Positions 44,606 to 54,519 of a stretch of 64,000 nt of DNA are shown here, in pieces. Within the stretch, counting starts at the first letter, position 1. Every line of letters starts with the position of its first letter. The notes under the pieces are model-generated. The model ran no database searches, was not told the origin of the DNA, and worked only from the letters and a program-made list of their open reading frames with translations. This DNA is from Tricholoma matsutake (Eukaryota > Basidiomycota > Agaricomycetes > Agaricales > Tricholomataceae). Position numbers and translations under genes: made by a program. The DNA lies in NCBI GenBank assembly GCA_026075535.2, contig AP026540.1, positions 7,626,001-7,690,000 on the forward strand, given 5' to 3'.

Positions 44606-44813
44606 TATTGATATACCATATAATAATAATAAAAATGTCGAGGACTGCCTTGCCTTTTTTGGCGGAAATTTCCTTTTATAGTAGGGGGGAGGGGGGGGGG
44701 GGAGGGCCCATGGGTCTCTTATCCGAGTTTGACAACATACAGTCATTTATTCTGGTGCTGAGTACCCCTTGATCACAGGTTTACCTGTACCTGTGTCATG
44801 CCTTATATACCTG

Positions 44814-45060
44814 CCAGTTCATGGTAGTTACACTCTGGAATCCAACATCTAAGTATCTCCCTAGGGCACGGCATGGGTATGGGTAACACCATCTGTTTCC
44901 GGTCATGGGTATGCACAGGTACGGGTACGGGTATGGGATTGCCATACCTGGGCAACACTGTACCCTTTTCCACAGTGTTACGGGTATGTGTGGGTATGCT
45001 GGTACCCGGATTTTGGTCAGGTGAGTAATCATCTGATTTTGTTGAATACTCATGGCACAT
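44814..45060. mobile_element. hAT-c right-end fragment
   Basis: From 44862 the sequence TAGGGCACGGCATGGGTATG through TTTTGGTCAGGTGAGTAATC is the inverted counterpart of 54340-54511. The opposite terminus was not found, so it is a truncated copy. The 48 bp before it (44814-44861) are unassigned. Confidence 0.6.
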
Positions 45061-45354
45061 CTAATTCTAAACTATACGACGATCCAACCACCACCATAGC
45101 ATGGCCCAAATGACGTGAATTGTTGTTTGGGCCTATAGTAAGTTTTTTTGTGTGTCATTTCTTGTTTTTTTAAACTAATTGATTATGTTTCTTCTTTTTC
45201 AGGTTCTAAACTACTGATAATGATGGATGACGACAGCTAATGGCACACACCCAACAATGCCATGTCACCCGGGCCCAAACGACATGATTGCATCATTTGG
45301 GCCCATGGTAAGTTTTTTTTTCATTCGTTTCTTTTTTCGTAAACTAACTATTTT
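45061..45354. repeat. Two CAAATGACA hairpins with intron-like GTAAGTTTTTT tracts
   Basis: GGCCCAAATGACG..TTGTTTGGGCC (45103-45133) and GGGCCCAAACGACA..ATCATTTGGGCCC (45272-45305) are each followed by TAAGTTTTTTT. TTTTTCAG occurs between them at about 45195-45203. The arrangement resembles exon-intron borders but no coding frame is present. It matches the interior of hAT-a and hAT-b elements. Confidence 0.55.
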
Positions 45355-46182
45355 TAGTGTTTGTAGGTCCAGTCTGTAGGACCAAAAAAAAGACCGAAAC
45401 TGAACTGAACTGGACCGATTAGGACCAGACCAGTGGTCTATTTATGGACCAGTCTTTTTCAGTCCAGTTGCTGGTCTTTCGTTCTGAAAAATATAGTAGG
45501 ACCGATGAAAAACCGGTTGTGACCTATCTTTCGTCCCAATGTATGTTGGACCTTACTCTCACACATATTTACTTCATTTTCGGTCCCTGGATCATCAAAA
45601 ACAGTCAAGAATTGGTTGAGATATGACCAAAAACATTTTTGTATGAGTATTTTGTTGTATCAGAACAACTTTGATTGCATTGCTTATTACCTGAGCCATA
45701 ATTTTTTTTGTACAGCTATATGACATCATAAAAGTAACAACAACACACCTAATCATCTGTACCATGGGATTTTATTCATATAACAGCCCAAATGAGTGCA
45801 ACTACAAACTACAAATTACAAACTACAAACCACAACTTGAATGCATGTCCTTTTGGTTTTGGCCATATCTCAGTCAAGTCTTGACGGAATTGCTTAAATG
45901 TTGGATCGGTCTATGGAGCATTACAATCGCTATCCATGAATATAATATATATGAGGTAATGGTCATATTTGTTGAGATACATATGGGTTATTTGGCACAA
46001 TAAATTTTACGACAAAAGACTGGTCCAAACCAGTCTTTTTTTGGTTCATGGACCGATTAGGACCGGTCCTAAAGGGTCCGCTTGTGGTCCTCCAATATCT
46101 GGGTTGGTCCTAGACCGGTTGTGGTTGCCAGTTGCCCCATTTGGAAGTCAAAAACTGGACTGGACTGGACCTTTAAACACTA
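45355..46182 (+). mobile_element. hAT-b short copy (828 bp)
   Basis: The ends are TAGTGTTTGTAGGTCCAG and GGACCTTTAAACACTA, with GGACC-rich flanks. It is almost identical, in inverted orientation, to 55939-56776. The centre holds CAAGAATTGGTTGAGATATG and GACTTGACTGAGATATGGCC-type (inverted) repeats. No clear 8-bp duplication was found at its borders. Confidence 0.75.
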
Positions 46183-46209
46183 TAGATGATGCAACAGTCT
46201 TAGGGCACG

Positions 46210-46915
46210 TGTCAAGAACTGTTCCTCGCCCGATCGGAACCCGCATCTGTCTGACCCTTTCCCGCACATCAAACATGACTTTTGTCTACACCTCCTGATT
46301 TCATTCCTGGCCGCCTTGCACTGCCCACACTGCTGTGCACCAGGCCGCCTTGTACAGCATCCATGGCTGCCTTCCCAAGGCTGCTGTCTCTATTGCAAAT
46401 TCGACTATGGATTCCTGTGCGGCTCCCACTAGATAATTTATCTATGCAGTCGAGACACTGCCACAGTCTTTGTTCCTGTTCCACATTATTCCGGACTACA
46501 GTATTTAAGCTTAGTTAGTTTCACCTTGTATTCCTCAGTTCGTATATCGACATAGACTCGACTTTAATCTGCCAATCCAAACCTCCTTCTACTCCAACCT
46601 CAGTTCTCTAAGAGTCTGAACTCCATTCGACTCGACCTCCAGTCTCCCTCTGAAGTTCTAACCTCATCTGAACTTAACCTAAGTCCCTCCATACTCCTTC
46701 CCGTGTTTACCCGCACTTTCCCACTCCTACCTCCAAACCTCCAACTTGAAATTAGGACACCAGACGAGGTGAAGGGCGCAGCTTCTTACAAGCTGAAGCC
46801 AAGTCCTTTCTGTTTCCCCTCCTGCAGAATCTGCAACGACCCGACAACCTTCTGTAAACAACACCCACAGTGTCCAATCAGATTCCGATGAACCTTCTAG
46901 GATCAGTTCTTAACA
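46210..46915 (+). repeat. gypsy-3 5' LTR
   Basis: 706 bp, TG..CA, with a TATA-like TATTTAA near 46502. Compared with the 3' LTR, the differences in the first 120 bases are all CG versus TG or CA. Confidence 0.93.
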
Positions 46916-46955
46916 GTATATACAAACTCACACTTCACTCATCCATTTCCTCTCT

Positions 46956-48347
46956 ATGACCCCTACCGAGACCCGCCAGCGCACAACAAGAAATTCCCAA
47001 TGTGCCGGTACTATTCCAGGAATCTCTGCAATCCAGTGATCCACCCTTTCCGACCCTCGACCCACCACTACTTTTGGAGTGTCTTCCAGACCCTCAAACA
47101 TCTTCCAACAAATCAGCTCAGGAGCCCCCTCAATCAGTGCCAATCTCATGTCCACCCGTCCCCCGCACCCTTCCGGCAACCCGGAAGGTTTTCGATCAAG
47201 AACTCCCCTTGAGTACGTAGGGGGCATCAACCAGCCTGAACCCTTTGGGTTGGAAGATCCTGGTCTAGAGGACGGACCCCCCAGCAGACCCAACGACCCT
47301 AGTGGTCCTGACAGCCCTGGGGGTGACCCTGATCCCAATGATCCTGAGGATCAACCTCCTGCGGGGGAAAACCCTGACCCAGGGGATAGGTTCATAGATG
47401 TCCTTTACAACCTCTCAGAGAGTATCCGCACCCTTCATCAGAATAACACACCCAAGACCGAGAAAATCAAAGTTTGCGACCCCAACACTTTCGATGGTGC
47501 CAATCTGAAGAAACTTAGAGACTTCCTAGTCTCCTGCAATCTTCATTTCTGCGACTGTCCACACATATTTTCCTCTGATGAGAAAAAGATCATATTCATC
47601 CTTTCTTATCTTAAGGGATCAGCTCTCAGTTGGTTTGAGCCTGGTCTGAATGACCCGACAGATTCCGCACACTGGATGTGGGACTATGAAGCTTTTCTCG
47701 CTGAGCTGGAAAGCAACTTCAGTCCGCATGACCTGGTCGGAGACGTGGAAAAAGCTCTCTCTGACTTAGCAATGAAGAAAGGTGGTCGTATCACGAAATA
47801 TAACGTTGACTTCTGGGAATTAGCTTCTAGGGTCAACCGGAATGAAGCAGCCCTTCATGACTGCTATTTCCACGGTCTTCCACTCTGGCTTCACATAGAA
47901 GTTCTCCGGGGTGGTAAACCCAATACTCTTGCAGAACTGCACTTGAAAGTGCAGGACAGCAATGACATCTACTGGATGCAAGAAGATGAATCCTGTTTTG
48001 AAACAAAGAATTCCAGTAACATCACTAACTCTAGTCAGAAGGACTCTTCCAAAAGCCCTTTCCTGTCGACAAACCAAGCCTCTTCAAACTCCGCCCGCGG
48101 TAACACCTCCAACCAGCAGTCTTCCATGACAAAGAACACTTCCTGGGACAAGCCCAAGTCATCCATCTCCAATAAGTTGGGGAAGAATGGCAAGCTTACT
48201 GGGGAGGAACGAGAACGTCGCATGAGAGAACAACTTTGTCTCTACTGCGGTGAGGAAGGGCACATAGCAGGAAACTGCCCGAAATCCAAAGCCGCAAAAG
48301 CCTGTGCATCCACTGTCGATCCTGAGACTATGGACTCAGAAAAATAG
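46956..48347 (+). pseudogene. gag: gypsy-3 Gag
   Basis: The likely start is ATG at 46956 (MTPTETRQRTTRNSQC). One TGA near 47037 interrupts the N-terminal region, and the frame is then open from 47079. A proline/glycine/aspartate-rich spacer leads to the capsid region (NTFDGANLKKLRDFLVSCNL, FILSYLKGSALSWFEPGLND) and the knuckle CLYCGEEGHIAGNC (CX2CX4HX4C). The frame ends at TAG 48345-48347; pol continues in the -1 frame. Confidence 0.85.
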
Positions 48348-48350
48348 TCT
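48340..48350 (+). promoter_or_regulatory. Candidate -1 gag-pol frameshift site
   Basis: Gag ends GAA AAA TAG and Pol continues exactly one base back (AAA ATA GTC TGC) across a run of five A. The heptamer is not a textbook XXXYYYZ site, so the mechanism is uncertain, but the overlap and register are clear. Confidence 0.4.
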
Positions 48351-51300
48351 GCAACCCTCAGGATACAGCCATTGGGGCTGGGGGTTGCATTGACCTTACC
48401 CATTTGGCTGCCTACATTCATCTCAATGTGTCCGCTCTTTCTGACCCTGACTCCCTAACCATTCTTTTAACCTTTCCCAACTCTTCCGCCCCTTTCCAAA
48501 CCCTTATCGACTCTGGCTCCTCCCACTGCTTCCTTGACTCCTCTTTTGTGTTGAATAACCAACTCAGCACAGAATCCATTAACCTGATCGGTTTACGACT
48601 CTTTGATGGATCTTGCAACTCCACCATAACTCAGGTTGTCAAACTTCCGGTCACCTTCCCTGCTGGTGAAGTGTTCAATTTGTCATTTTATGTAACCTCG
48701 CTCGACTCTTCCTGTTCCGCTGTACTCAGTCATAACTGGCTGAAGCAATACAATCCGTTGATTGACTGGTCTTCAAGCCAACTCACTTTCCACTCTGCAG
48801 ATCATAGAGGTCCAGCACCCCTGATGTCACCTTTGTCCCTGAATCTTCTGGTAGAAATCCTCGACTCCTCCGCACTTTCCGAAGCCCCCATTCCTCCTAA
48901 ATTTACATCCCCCGACATCTCCTTCATCAATGCTGCCGCTTATGCGCATGCTAGCAAACTTCCTGGGGCAGTAGCTTTTCAGATGACCTTTGCTCCAGAA
49001 GGGTTATCCGCCTGCTCTGCCCAATCTGCTAACTCATCCGACCTCTCTGATATTCTGCCCGAGTATCACAAATTTGCTGATGTCTTTAATAAGACTAAAG
49101 CGGATACCCTTCCTCCACATTGGTCTTATGACCTCAAGATAGAGACAGAAGACAATACTCCTCCGCCTCTGGGCTGCATGTATTCTCTCTCCCCCTCTGA
49201 ATTAGAAGCCTTACAAGTCTTTATTGATGAAAACGTCCACTCAGGTTTCATCTGCCCATCCAAGTCTCTGCATGGCGCTCTGATTCTCTTCGTCAAGAAG
49301 AAGGACAGTAGTCTCTGACTTTGTGTCGACTACTGAGGACTTAACCATCTTATGAAGAAAGACTGCTACCCACTTCCTCTCATTTCCGACCTCCTTGACT
49401 CTCCCCGCAAAGCCCGCTTATTCACCAAGATAGACTTGCAGCACGCTTATCACCTAGTCTGCATCGCTGATGGTGATGAGTGGAAAACTACTTTCCGCAC
49501 CCGGGATGGATCCTTCAAGTGGTTGGTGGTTCCCTTTGGACTCACTAATGCACCCGCAGCTTTCCAGCGGTTTATGAATGACATCTTCAGCGACATGCTG
49601 GATGTTTGTGTCATCGTATACCTTGACAACATCCTAATCTATTCCAACGACAAGTCCCAGCATGGGGCTTATGTCAAAGAAGTCCTCCACCGTCTCCGGA
49701 AAAATGGACTTTACGCCTCTCCACAGAAATGTGAGTTCCACAAAGACACCGTCGAATATTTAGGTTTCATCCTTTCACCAGATGGACTGCGGATGTCCGA
49801 GGATAAAGTCAAAACCATGCTTGACTGGCCCGAGCCTAGGAAAGTTAAGGATATACAATCCTTCTTAGGCTTTTGCAACTTTTACCGCCACTTCATTAAC
49901 GGCTATTCAGACATTGTCATCCCACTCACCTGCTTGATGCGGAAATCCGCACCCTGGGACTTCAACAAGAAGTGCCGCGACACTTTTGAAAAGCTCAAAC
50001 AAGAATTCACCCATGCCCCCGTCTTAATGCAATGGGTACCTGACTCACAGATGGTACTCAAAACCAATGCTTCTGACTATGCCTTAGCGGCTATCCTTTT
50101 GGCTTACACTGCAGATGGAGAAATCCATCCGGTCGCTTTTCATTCCCGCTCTTTCAATTTTGCTGAACTAAATTACGACACCCATGATAAGGAACTCTTG
50201 GCCATTTTTGAAGCCTTCAAACACTGGCAGCAGTATTTCGAGGGTTCTGCAAACCTGGTTGATGTGGTCACTGACCACAAAAATCTTGAGTACTTCAGCA
50301 CTACCAAGTTGCTCACCTGCCGCCAGGCCCATTGGTCTGAGTACCTTTCCCAGTTCAATCTCATCATCTGCTTCCACCCTGGAAAATTAGGGGCCAAGCC
50401 AGACGCGCTCACTAGATGTTGGGACGTCTAGCGCAAAGGGGGAAATAGCGACTTCGCCTCCGTAAACCCAACCAACTTCCGACCTGTATTCACACAGGAA
50501 CAGCTCACCTCTTCCCTTCGCACCACCTATTTCGCCACACCCATCCTTCGACAAGCAGTAATCATGGATGTTGAGAAACTTCACCATGACATCCGCACCT
50601 CCCTACCCCTTGACCCCTTATCATCTGCACATCTTCCGACACCTGCCAACCCCGACTGGACCATAGACGAGGCAGGTCTTCTCCACCACTTCAACCGGAT
50701 TTATGTTCCAGACATCATGGATCTTCGCCTCAAGGTCGTTCAGTACAAACACGATCACATCCTCTCTGGCCACTTCGGACAAAACAAAACCCAGCAGCTT
50801 GTCTGCTGGGAATATGTCTGGCCAAACCTCCACACCTTTGTGCAGGAATTCTGCAAATCCTGTACCACTTGCAAACAATCCAAATCACCTGACACAAGCC
50901 CTACAGGTTTCTAAAGCAACTTTCAGTTCCGGAACGACCTTGGAACTCCATCTCCATGGATTTCATTGAGCAACTACCTGACTCCAATGGTCACACTGCT
51001 ATCTTGGTCATCATTGACCATCTCACCAAACAAGGCATCTTCATCCCAACTGTCAACGAGATCACAGCCCAAGAACTAGCCAACCTGTTCGTCCTCCATG
51101 TCTTCTCCAAGCATGGTGTTCCATTGTACATCACTTGCGACTGGGGATCCAAGTTTGTCTCCCATTTCTTCCGCTCCCTCAGAAAAGTGCTCAACATGTG
51201 GATCCACTTCACTTCCGGTTATCACCCGCAAGGTGATGGTCAGACAGAATGACTTAATCAGACCTTGGAGCAGTACCTCCAGATCTTCTGCAACTATCAG

Positions 51301-52030
51301 CAGGACGACTGGTCTCACCTCTTACCCTTGGGTGAATTTGCCTACAACAATGCTCCTTCCACCTCTACAGGCGTATCCCCTTTCTTTGCCAACAAAGGCT
51401 ATCACCTGAACATTTCTGTCTTTCCAGAATGCGACTTAGCTTCACAGCGTGCCCGCAAGTTTGTCATCGACTTAGATGATCTTCATCAGGAGCTTCGGAA
51501 ACAGCTTGTGGCTGCTCAAGAGCATTATCAAGGTCCTGCGGACAAACATCGGGCACCCACACCCGACTTCAACATTGGTGACTCTGCCTACATCACTGCG
51601 GAAAATATCCGCACCACTCGTCCTTCCAAGAAACTTTCCAAAAAGAACCATGGCCCCTTCGAAATCATAGCCCACCCGGGCACTCACTCAGTCACCCTGC
51701 GGCTCCTGGATCACATGCGGGCCATCCACCCTGTTTTCCATGTCTCTCAACTAGAGAAACACTCCCTGAACACAATTCCAAATTGAGTACAACCTCCACC
51801 TTCTCTGATCACCATTGACAACGAGCTCGAATATGAGATCGCTGAAGTCCTCGACTCCAAAGTCGACAACCGACATCGCTGCAAGATTCTCTACCTCGTC
51901 CGATGGGAAGGTTACCAGAGAACCGATGAAGAGACCTCCTGGCTACCTGTTACGGAACTTGACCACACCCAAGAACTCCTTGTGGATTTTCACACCTGCT
52001 ACCTGCAGAAACCTGGACCATTACCTGCTT
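48341..52030 (+). pseudogene. pol: gypsy-3 Pol: protease, RT, RNase H, integrase, chromodomain
   Basis: Order along the frame: protease (TLIDSGSSHCFLD), RT (HSGFICPSKSLHGALILFVK, PFGLTNAPAAFQRFMND, catalytic box YLDN), RNase H (THDKELLAIFEAFKHW, VTDHKNLEYF, GAKPDALTR), integrase zinc domain (KHDHILSGHFGQNKTQ ... CKSCTTCKQSK), core (MDFIEQLPDS, YITCDWGSKF, TLEQYLQIFCNYQ) and chromodomain (YEIAEVLDSKVDNRHRCKIL, YLVRWEGYQRTDEETSWLP; about 51820-51960). Stops at 49316, 49334, 51250 and 51784 are TGA where Arg is typical. A one-base deletion lies near 50915. YLDN lacks one catalytic Asp. Confidence 0.88.
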
Positions 52031-52123
52031 AAAGACTATTCACATTACTTATTCACTCAGTCTGAACTCAGAAACAAACTTTAAAAAAAAAGGATTTTTT
52101 CTGGATCCAACCGGATCCCTACA

Positions 52124-53103
52124 CTACCTCTGCTTCTTCCTCTCTGTCTTTGTCACCCTCTCCCCCAACTTCGCCCTCTTCTCCACCCTCGTCCTTCTCC
52201 CCACCCTCCTCATCTCCACTCTCGCTCTCCTCCTCATCATCCACCTGCCTTTTCTCCAGATATCTCTGGAAGGCTGCCCAGTCATCTCCAGACTTACGGA
52301 TCCTGCGTCTTTCCCGCCGGGACTCTCACACCGCCTGCTCCACCTCTTTGTCACCCTCGTTGCTCTCCTCCCCGGCACTTTCTTCCACCCACTCTGGGTC
52401 CAAAACATCCCGGATCTCCCCATTGACTCCCACACCGCAGTGGCCACCTCAGTGAATCCCTTCCTTATCAACTTCATCATTTGTTGCATTACCTCTGGGT
52501 TTTCCCCAGTCGCTCCTGTCGTTCCCACTGTTTTTGCTGCAGGGGCTTCCTGCCCCTCCCACACTACCTCCTCGCACTTATGTTTGATGTGTGTGCAGTT
52601 GTTGCACATGCGTCCCCTCGCACCCATCTTGAAACAAGCAATCTTCTGATATTTGCATCTAGGCCACTTATCAGTAAAAGAAGACTGAGAAGGGAAACAA
52701 GTATGCACCTTTTGCAGGGCAATGCGGCCTGCACCCGCACCAGACCCTCTGACTCCTCTGACCCCACTCGCGCCTTCAACTTGGCGACTTTCTTTTTCTT
52801 TGGGGACTTGCTCCCCTCGGCCTCATCTTCCAAACCTGTGTCCGCAGCCGCCCACTTCTTTTCCGCTTGTCTTGTGGCCGCTGCCTCTTTTTTCTGCACC
52901 TCTGCCTGGCACGCCTCCTCAGCCTTTGCAGCCTCCTCTGCTGCCTTTTGCTCCTCCTGTGCCCAGCATTCCTCCTCCCTTGCCGCTTCCTCTAGCTCCT
53001 TCATGTCCCTTTCCATCTGCTCCCTCAGTGCCTGCTCCCTCTGTTTGTGTTGGGCCTTCATCATGGCCATTTTGATCTGCATGGAGACTGTTGGGGTGGA
53101 CAT
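52124..53103 (-). CDS. Antisense accessory ORF of gypsy-3: coiled-coil plus Zn2Cys6-type cluster (309 aa, two exons)
   Basis: Exon 1 (53103-52709) starts MSTPTVSMQIKMAMMKAQHK, has an E/A/K-rich coiled-coil (REQMERDMKELEEAAREEE) and a nuclear-localisation-like SPKKKKVAKLKAR. A 50-bp GT-AG intron (52659-52708; TTACTGAT branch-like site) joins exon 2 (52658-52124) in frame: 395+535 nt is divisible by three. The splice creates CKRCKYQKIAC, nine residues, then CNNCTHIKHKC, the CX2CX6CX9CX2CX6C spacing of fungal Zn2Cys6 clusters. The tail is strongly basic (R/K-rich). It faces pol, with the 3' ends 93 bp apart. Function unknown; DNA or RNA binding is inferred. Confidence 0.62.
52659..52708 (-). other. 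50-bp intron of the antisense ORF
   Basis: The donor GTGCAT and acceptor GCCTAG flank 50 bases containing TTACTGATAAG, a branch-point-like site 14-20 bases upstream of the acceptor. Removing it restores both the frame and the six-cysteine cluster; retaining it gives early termination. Confidence 0.6.
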
Positions 53104-53238
53104 TTCTGATAGTTGATGGGAGTAGGAAACGACGTGAAATTTTTTTAACCAATTGCCACATTCGGAAATTCAACCAACTTCCTCATTTGGACTCAAACCC
53201 TCATGTGCCTTGTAGGCTCGGCACTAAGGGGGAAATAC

Positions 53239-53944
53239 TGTCAAGAACTGTTCCTTGCCCAATTGGAACCCACATCCATCTGACCCTTTCCTGCATGTTG
53301 AACATGACTTTTGTCTACGCCTCCCGATTTTGTTCCCGGCCGCCTTGCACTGCCCACACTGCTGTGCACCAGGCCGCCTTGTACAGCATCCACAGCTGCC
53401 TTCCCAAGGCTGCTGTCTCTATTGCAAATTCAACTACGGATTCCTGTGTGGCTCCCGCTAGATAATTTGTCTATGCAGTCGAGACACTGCCACAGTCTTT
53501 GTTCCTGTTCCACATTATTCCGGACTACAGTATTTAAGCTTAGTTAGTTTCGCCTTGTATTCCTCAGTTCGTATATCGACATAGACTCGACTTTAATCTG
53601 CCAATCCAAACCTCCTTCTACTCCAACCTCAGTTCTCTAAGAGTCTGAACTCCATTCAACTCGACCTCCAGTCTCCCTCTGAAGTTCTAACCTCATCTGA
53701 ACTTAACCTAAGTCCCTCCATACTCCTTCCTGTGTTTACCTGCACTTTCCCGCTCCTACCTCCAAACCTCCAACTTGAAATTAGGACACCAGACGAGGTG
53801 AAGGGCACAGCTTCTTACAAGCTGAAGCCAAGTCCTTTCTGTTTCCCCTCCCGCAGAATCCACAACGACCCGACAACCTTCTGTAAACAACACCCACAGT
53901 GTCCGATCGGATTCTGACGAACCTTCTAGGATCAGTTCTTAACA
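53239..53944 (+). repeat. gypsy-3 3' LTR
   Basis: Same length as the 5' LTR and colinear with it throughout. It lies just upstream (in antisense sense) of the accessory ORF, so its antisense strand could supply that ORF's promoter. Confidence 0.93.
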
Positions 53945-54519
53945 GCATGGCACGGGTAACCCTTGGGTATATTTTCTTATACCCCTACCCGTACCCATGA
54001 ACACCATACCTGCATGGGTAGGGGTACAGTGTTACCATGGGTTTTTGCAGGTTACCCATGGTTATTCACAGGTATTGATATTTTTCATTATATTTGATAG
54101 GAAAAGATGTTTGCATCTTCTCACGGGGGGTAAACCCATGAGTCATGTCACCCTGACTTGCGGATATGTCATCAAAAAGTACCCCTGCATTTTTTACTGT
54201 TATTTTTCATGATATTTGATAGAAATTTGCTGAAGAAGATGTTCGCATCTCATCACAGGGGGTAAACCCATGAGTCAGGTCACCATGACTCACGGGTTTT
54301 TCCTGTGATATGTCATTAAAAAGTCGAAATCTCAACACAGATGATCACTCACCTGACCAAAATCCGGGTACCAGCATACCCGCACATACCTGTAACACCA
54401 TGGAAAAGGGTACGGTGTTGCCCAGGTATGGCAATCCCATACCTGTACCCATACCTGTGCATACCCATGACCAGAAACACATGGTGTTACATGTACCCAT
54501 GCCATGCCCTAACTGGTCT

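Larger units (their letters stand above)
32510..44771 (+). mobile_element. Element D: large DNA transposon with P-like transposase (6.0 kb without gypsy-2)
   Basis: The 12-bp terminal inverted repeat is CAAGGGGTACTC at 32510 and its complement at 44760-44771. The flanks are ATCATGGG (32502-32509) and ATCACAGG (44772-44779). Both derive from ATCACGGG by one CpG transition each on opposite strands, so this is an 8-bp duplication. It lies inside hAT-c copy c and is itself split by gypsy-2 at 36324-42558. It encodes one long decayed protein on the plus strand with CA-starting termini, fitting hAT or P superfamilies. Confidence 0.75.
31081..44805. mobile_element. hAT-c copy c, containing element D and gypsy-2
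   Basis: The left end is TAAGGCATGGCACAGGTAAC and the right end, inverted, is TAAGGCATGACACAGGTACA. TATACCTG flanks both (31073-31080, 44806-44813) exactly. The element's own DNA is 31081-32509 plus 44780-44805. The rest is element D inserted close to the right end, which itself holds gypsy-2. The boundaries are fixed by the perfect duplication although 13.7 kb separates them. Confidence 0.88.
46210..53944 (+). mobile_element. gypsy-3: complete chromovirus with antisense accessory ORF
   Basis: Two 706-bp LTRs (46210-46915, 53239-53944; TGTCAAGAAC ... GTTCTTAACA) enclose Gag, Pol with chromodomain and, between pol and the 3' LTR, a 1.2 kb region with an ORF on the opposite strand. The flanks gcacg (46205-46209) and gcatg (53945-53949) form a 5-bp duplication with one CpG transition. 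The purine tract AAGGGGGAAATAC precedes the 3' LTR. It has fewer stops than the other gypsy elements and seems the youngest. Confidence 0.93.
46201..54511. mobile_element. hAT-c copy d, interrupted by gypsy-3
   Basis: TAGGGCACG (46201-46209) continues after gypsy-3 as GCATGGCACGGGTAACCC (from 53945) and ends TACCCATGCCATGCCCTA (54511). The outer flanks aacagtct and actggtct are only partly alike. The retrotransposon landed nine bases inside the terminus. Confidence 0.7.

Noticed and set aside
45347..46190. 8-bp duplication around the hAT-b copy at 45355
   Set aside because: The flanks actatttt and tagatgat do not match.
46916..46935. Self-priming site for gypsy-3
   Set aside because: The inside of the 5' LTR (GTATATACAAACTC) has only a weak complement in the LTR (GTATAT core); not convincing.
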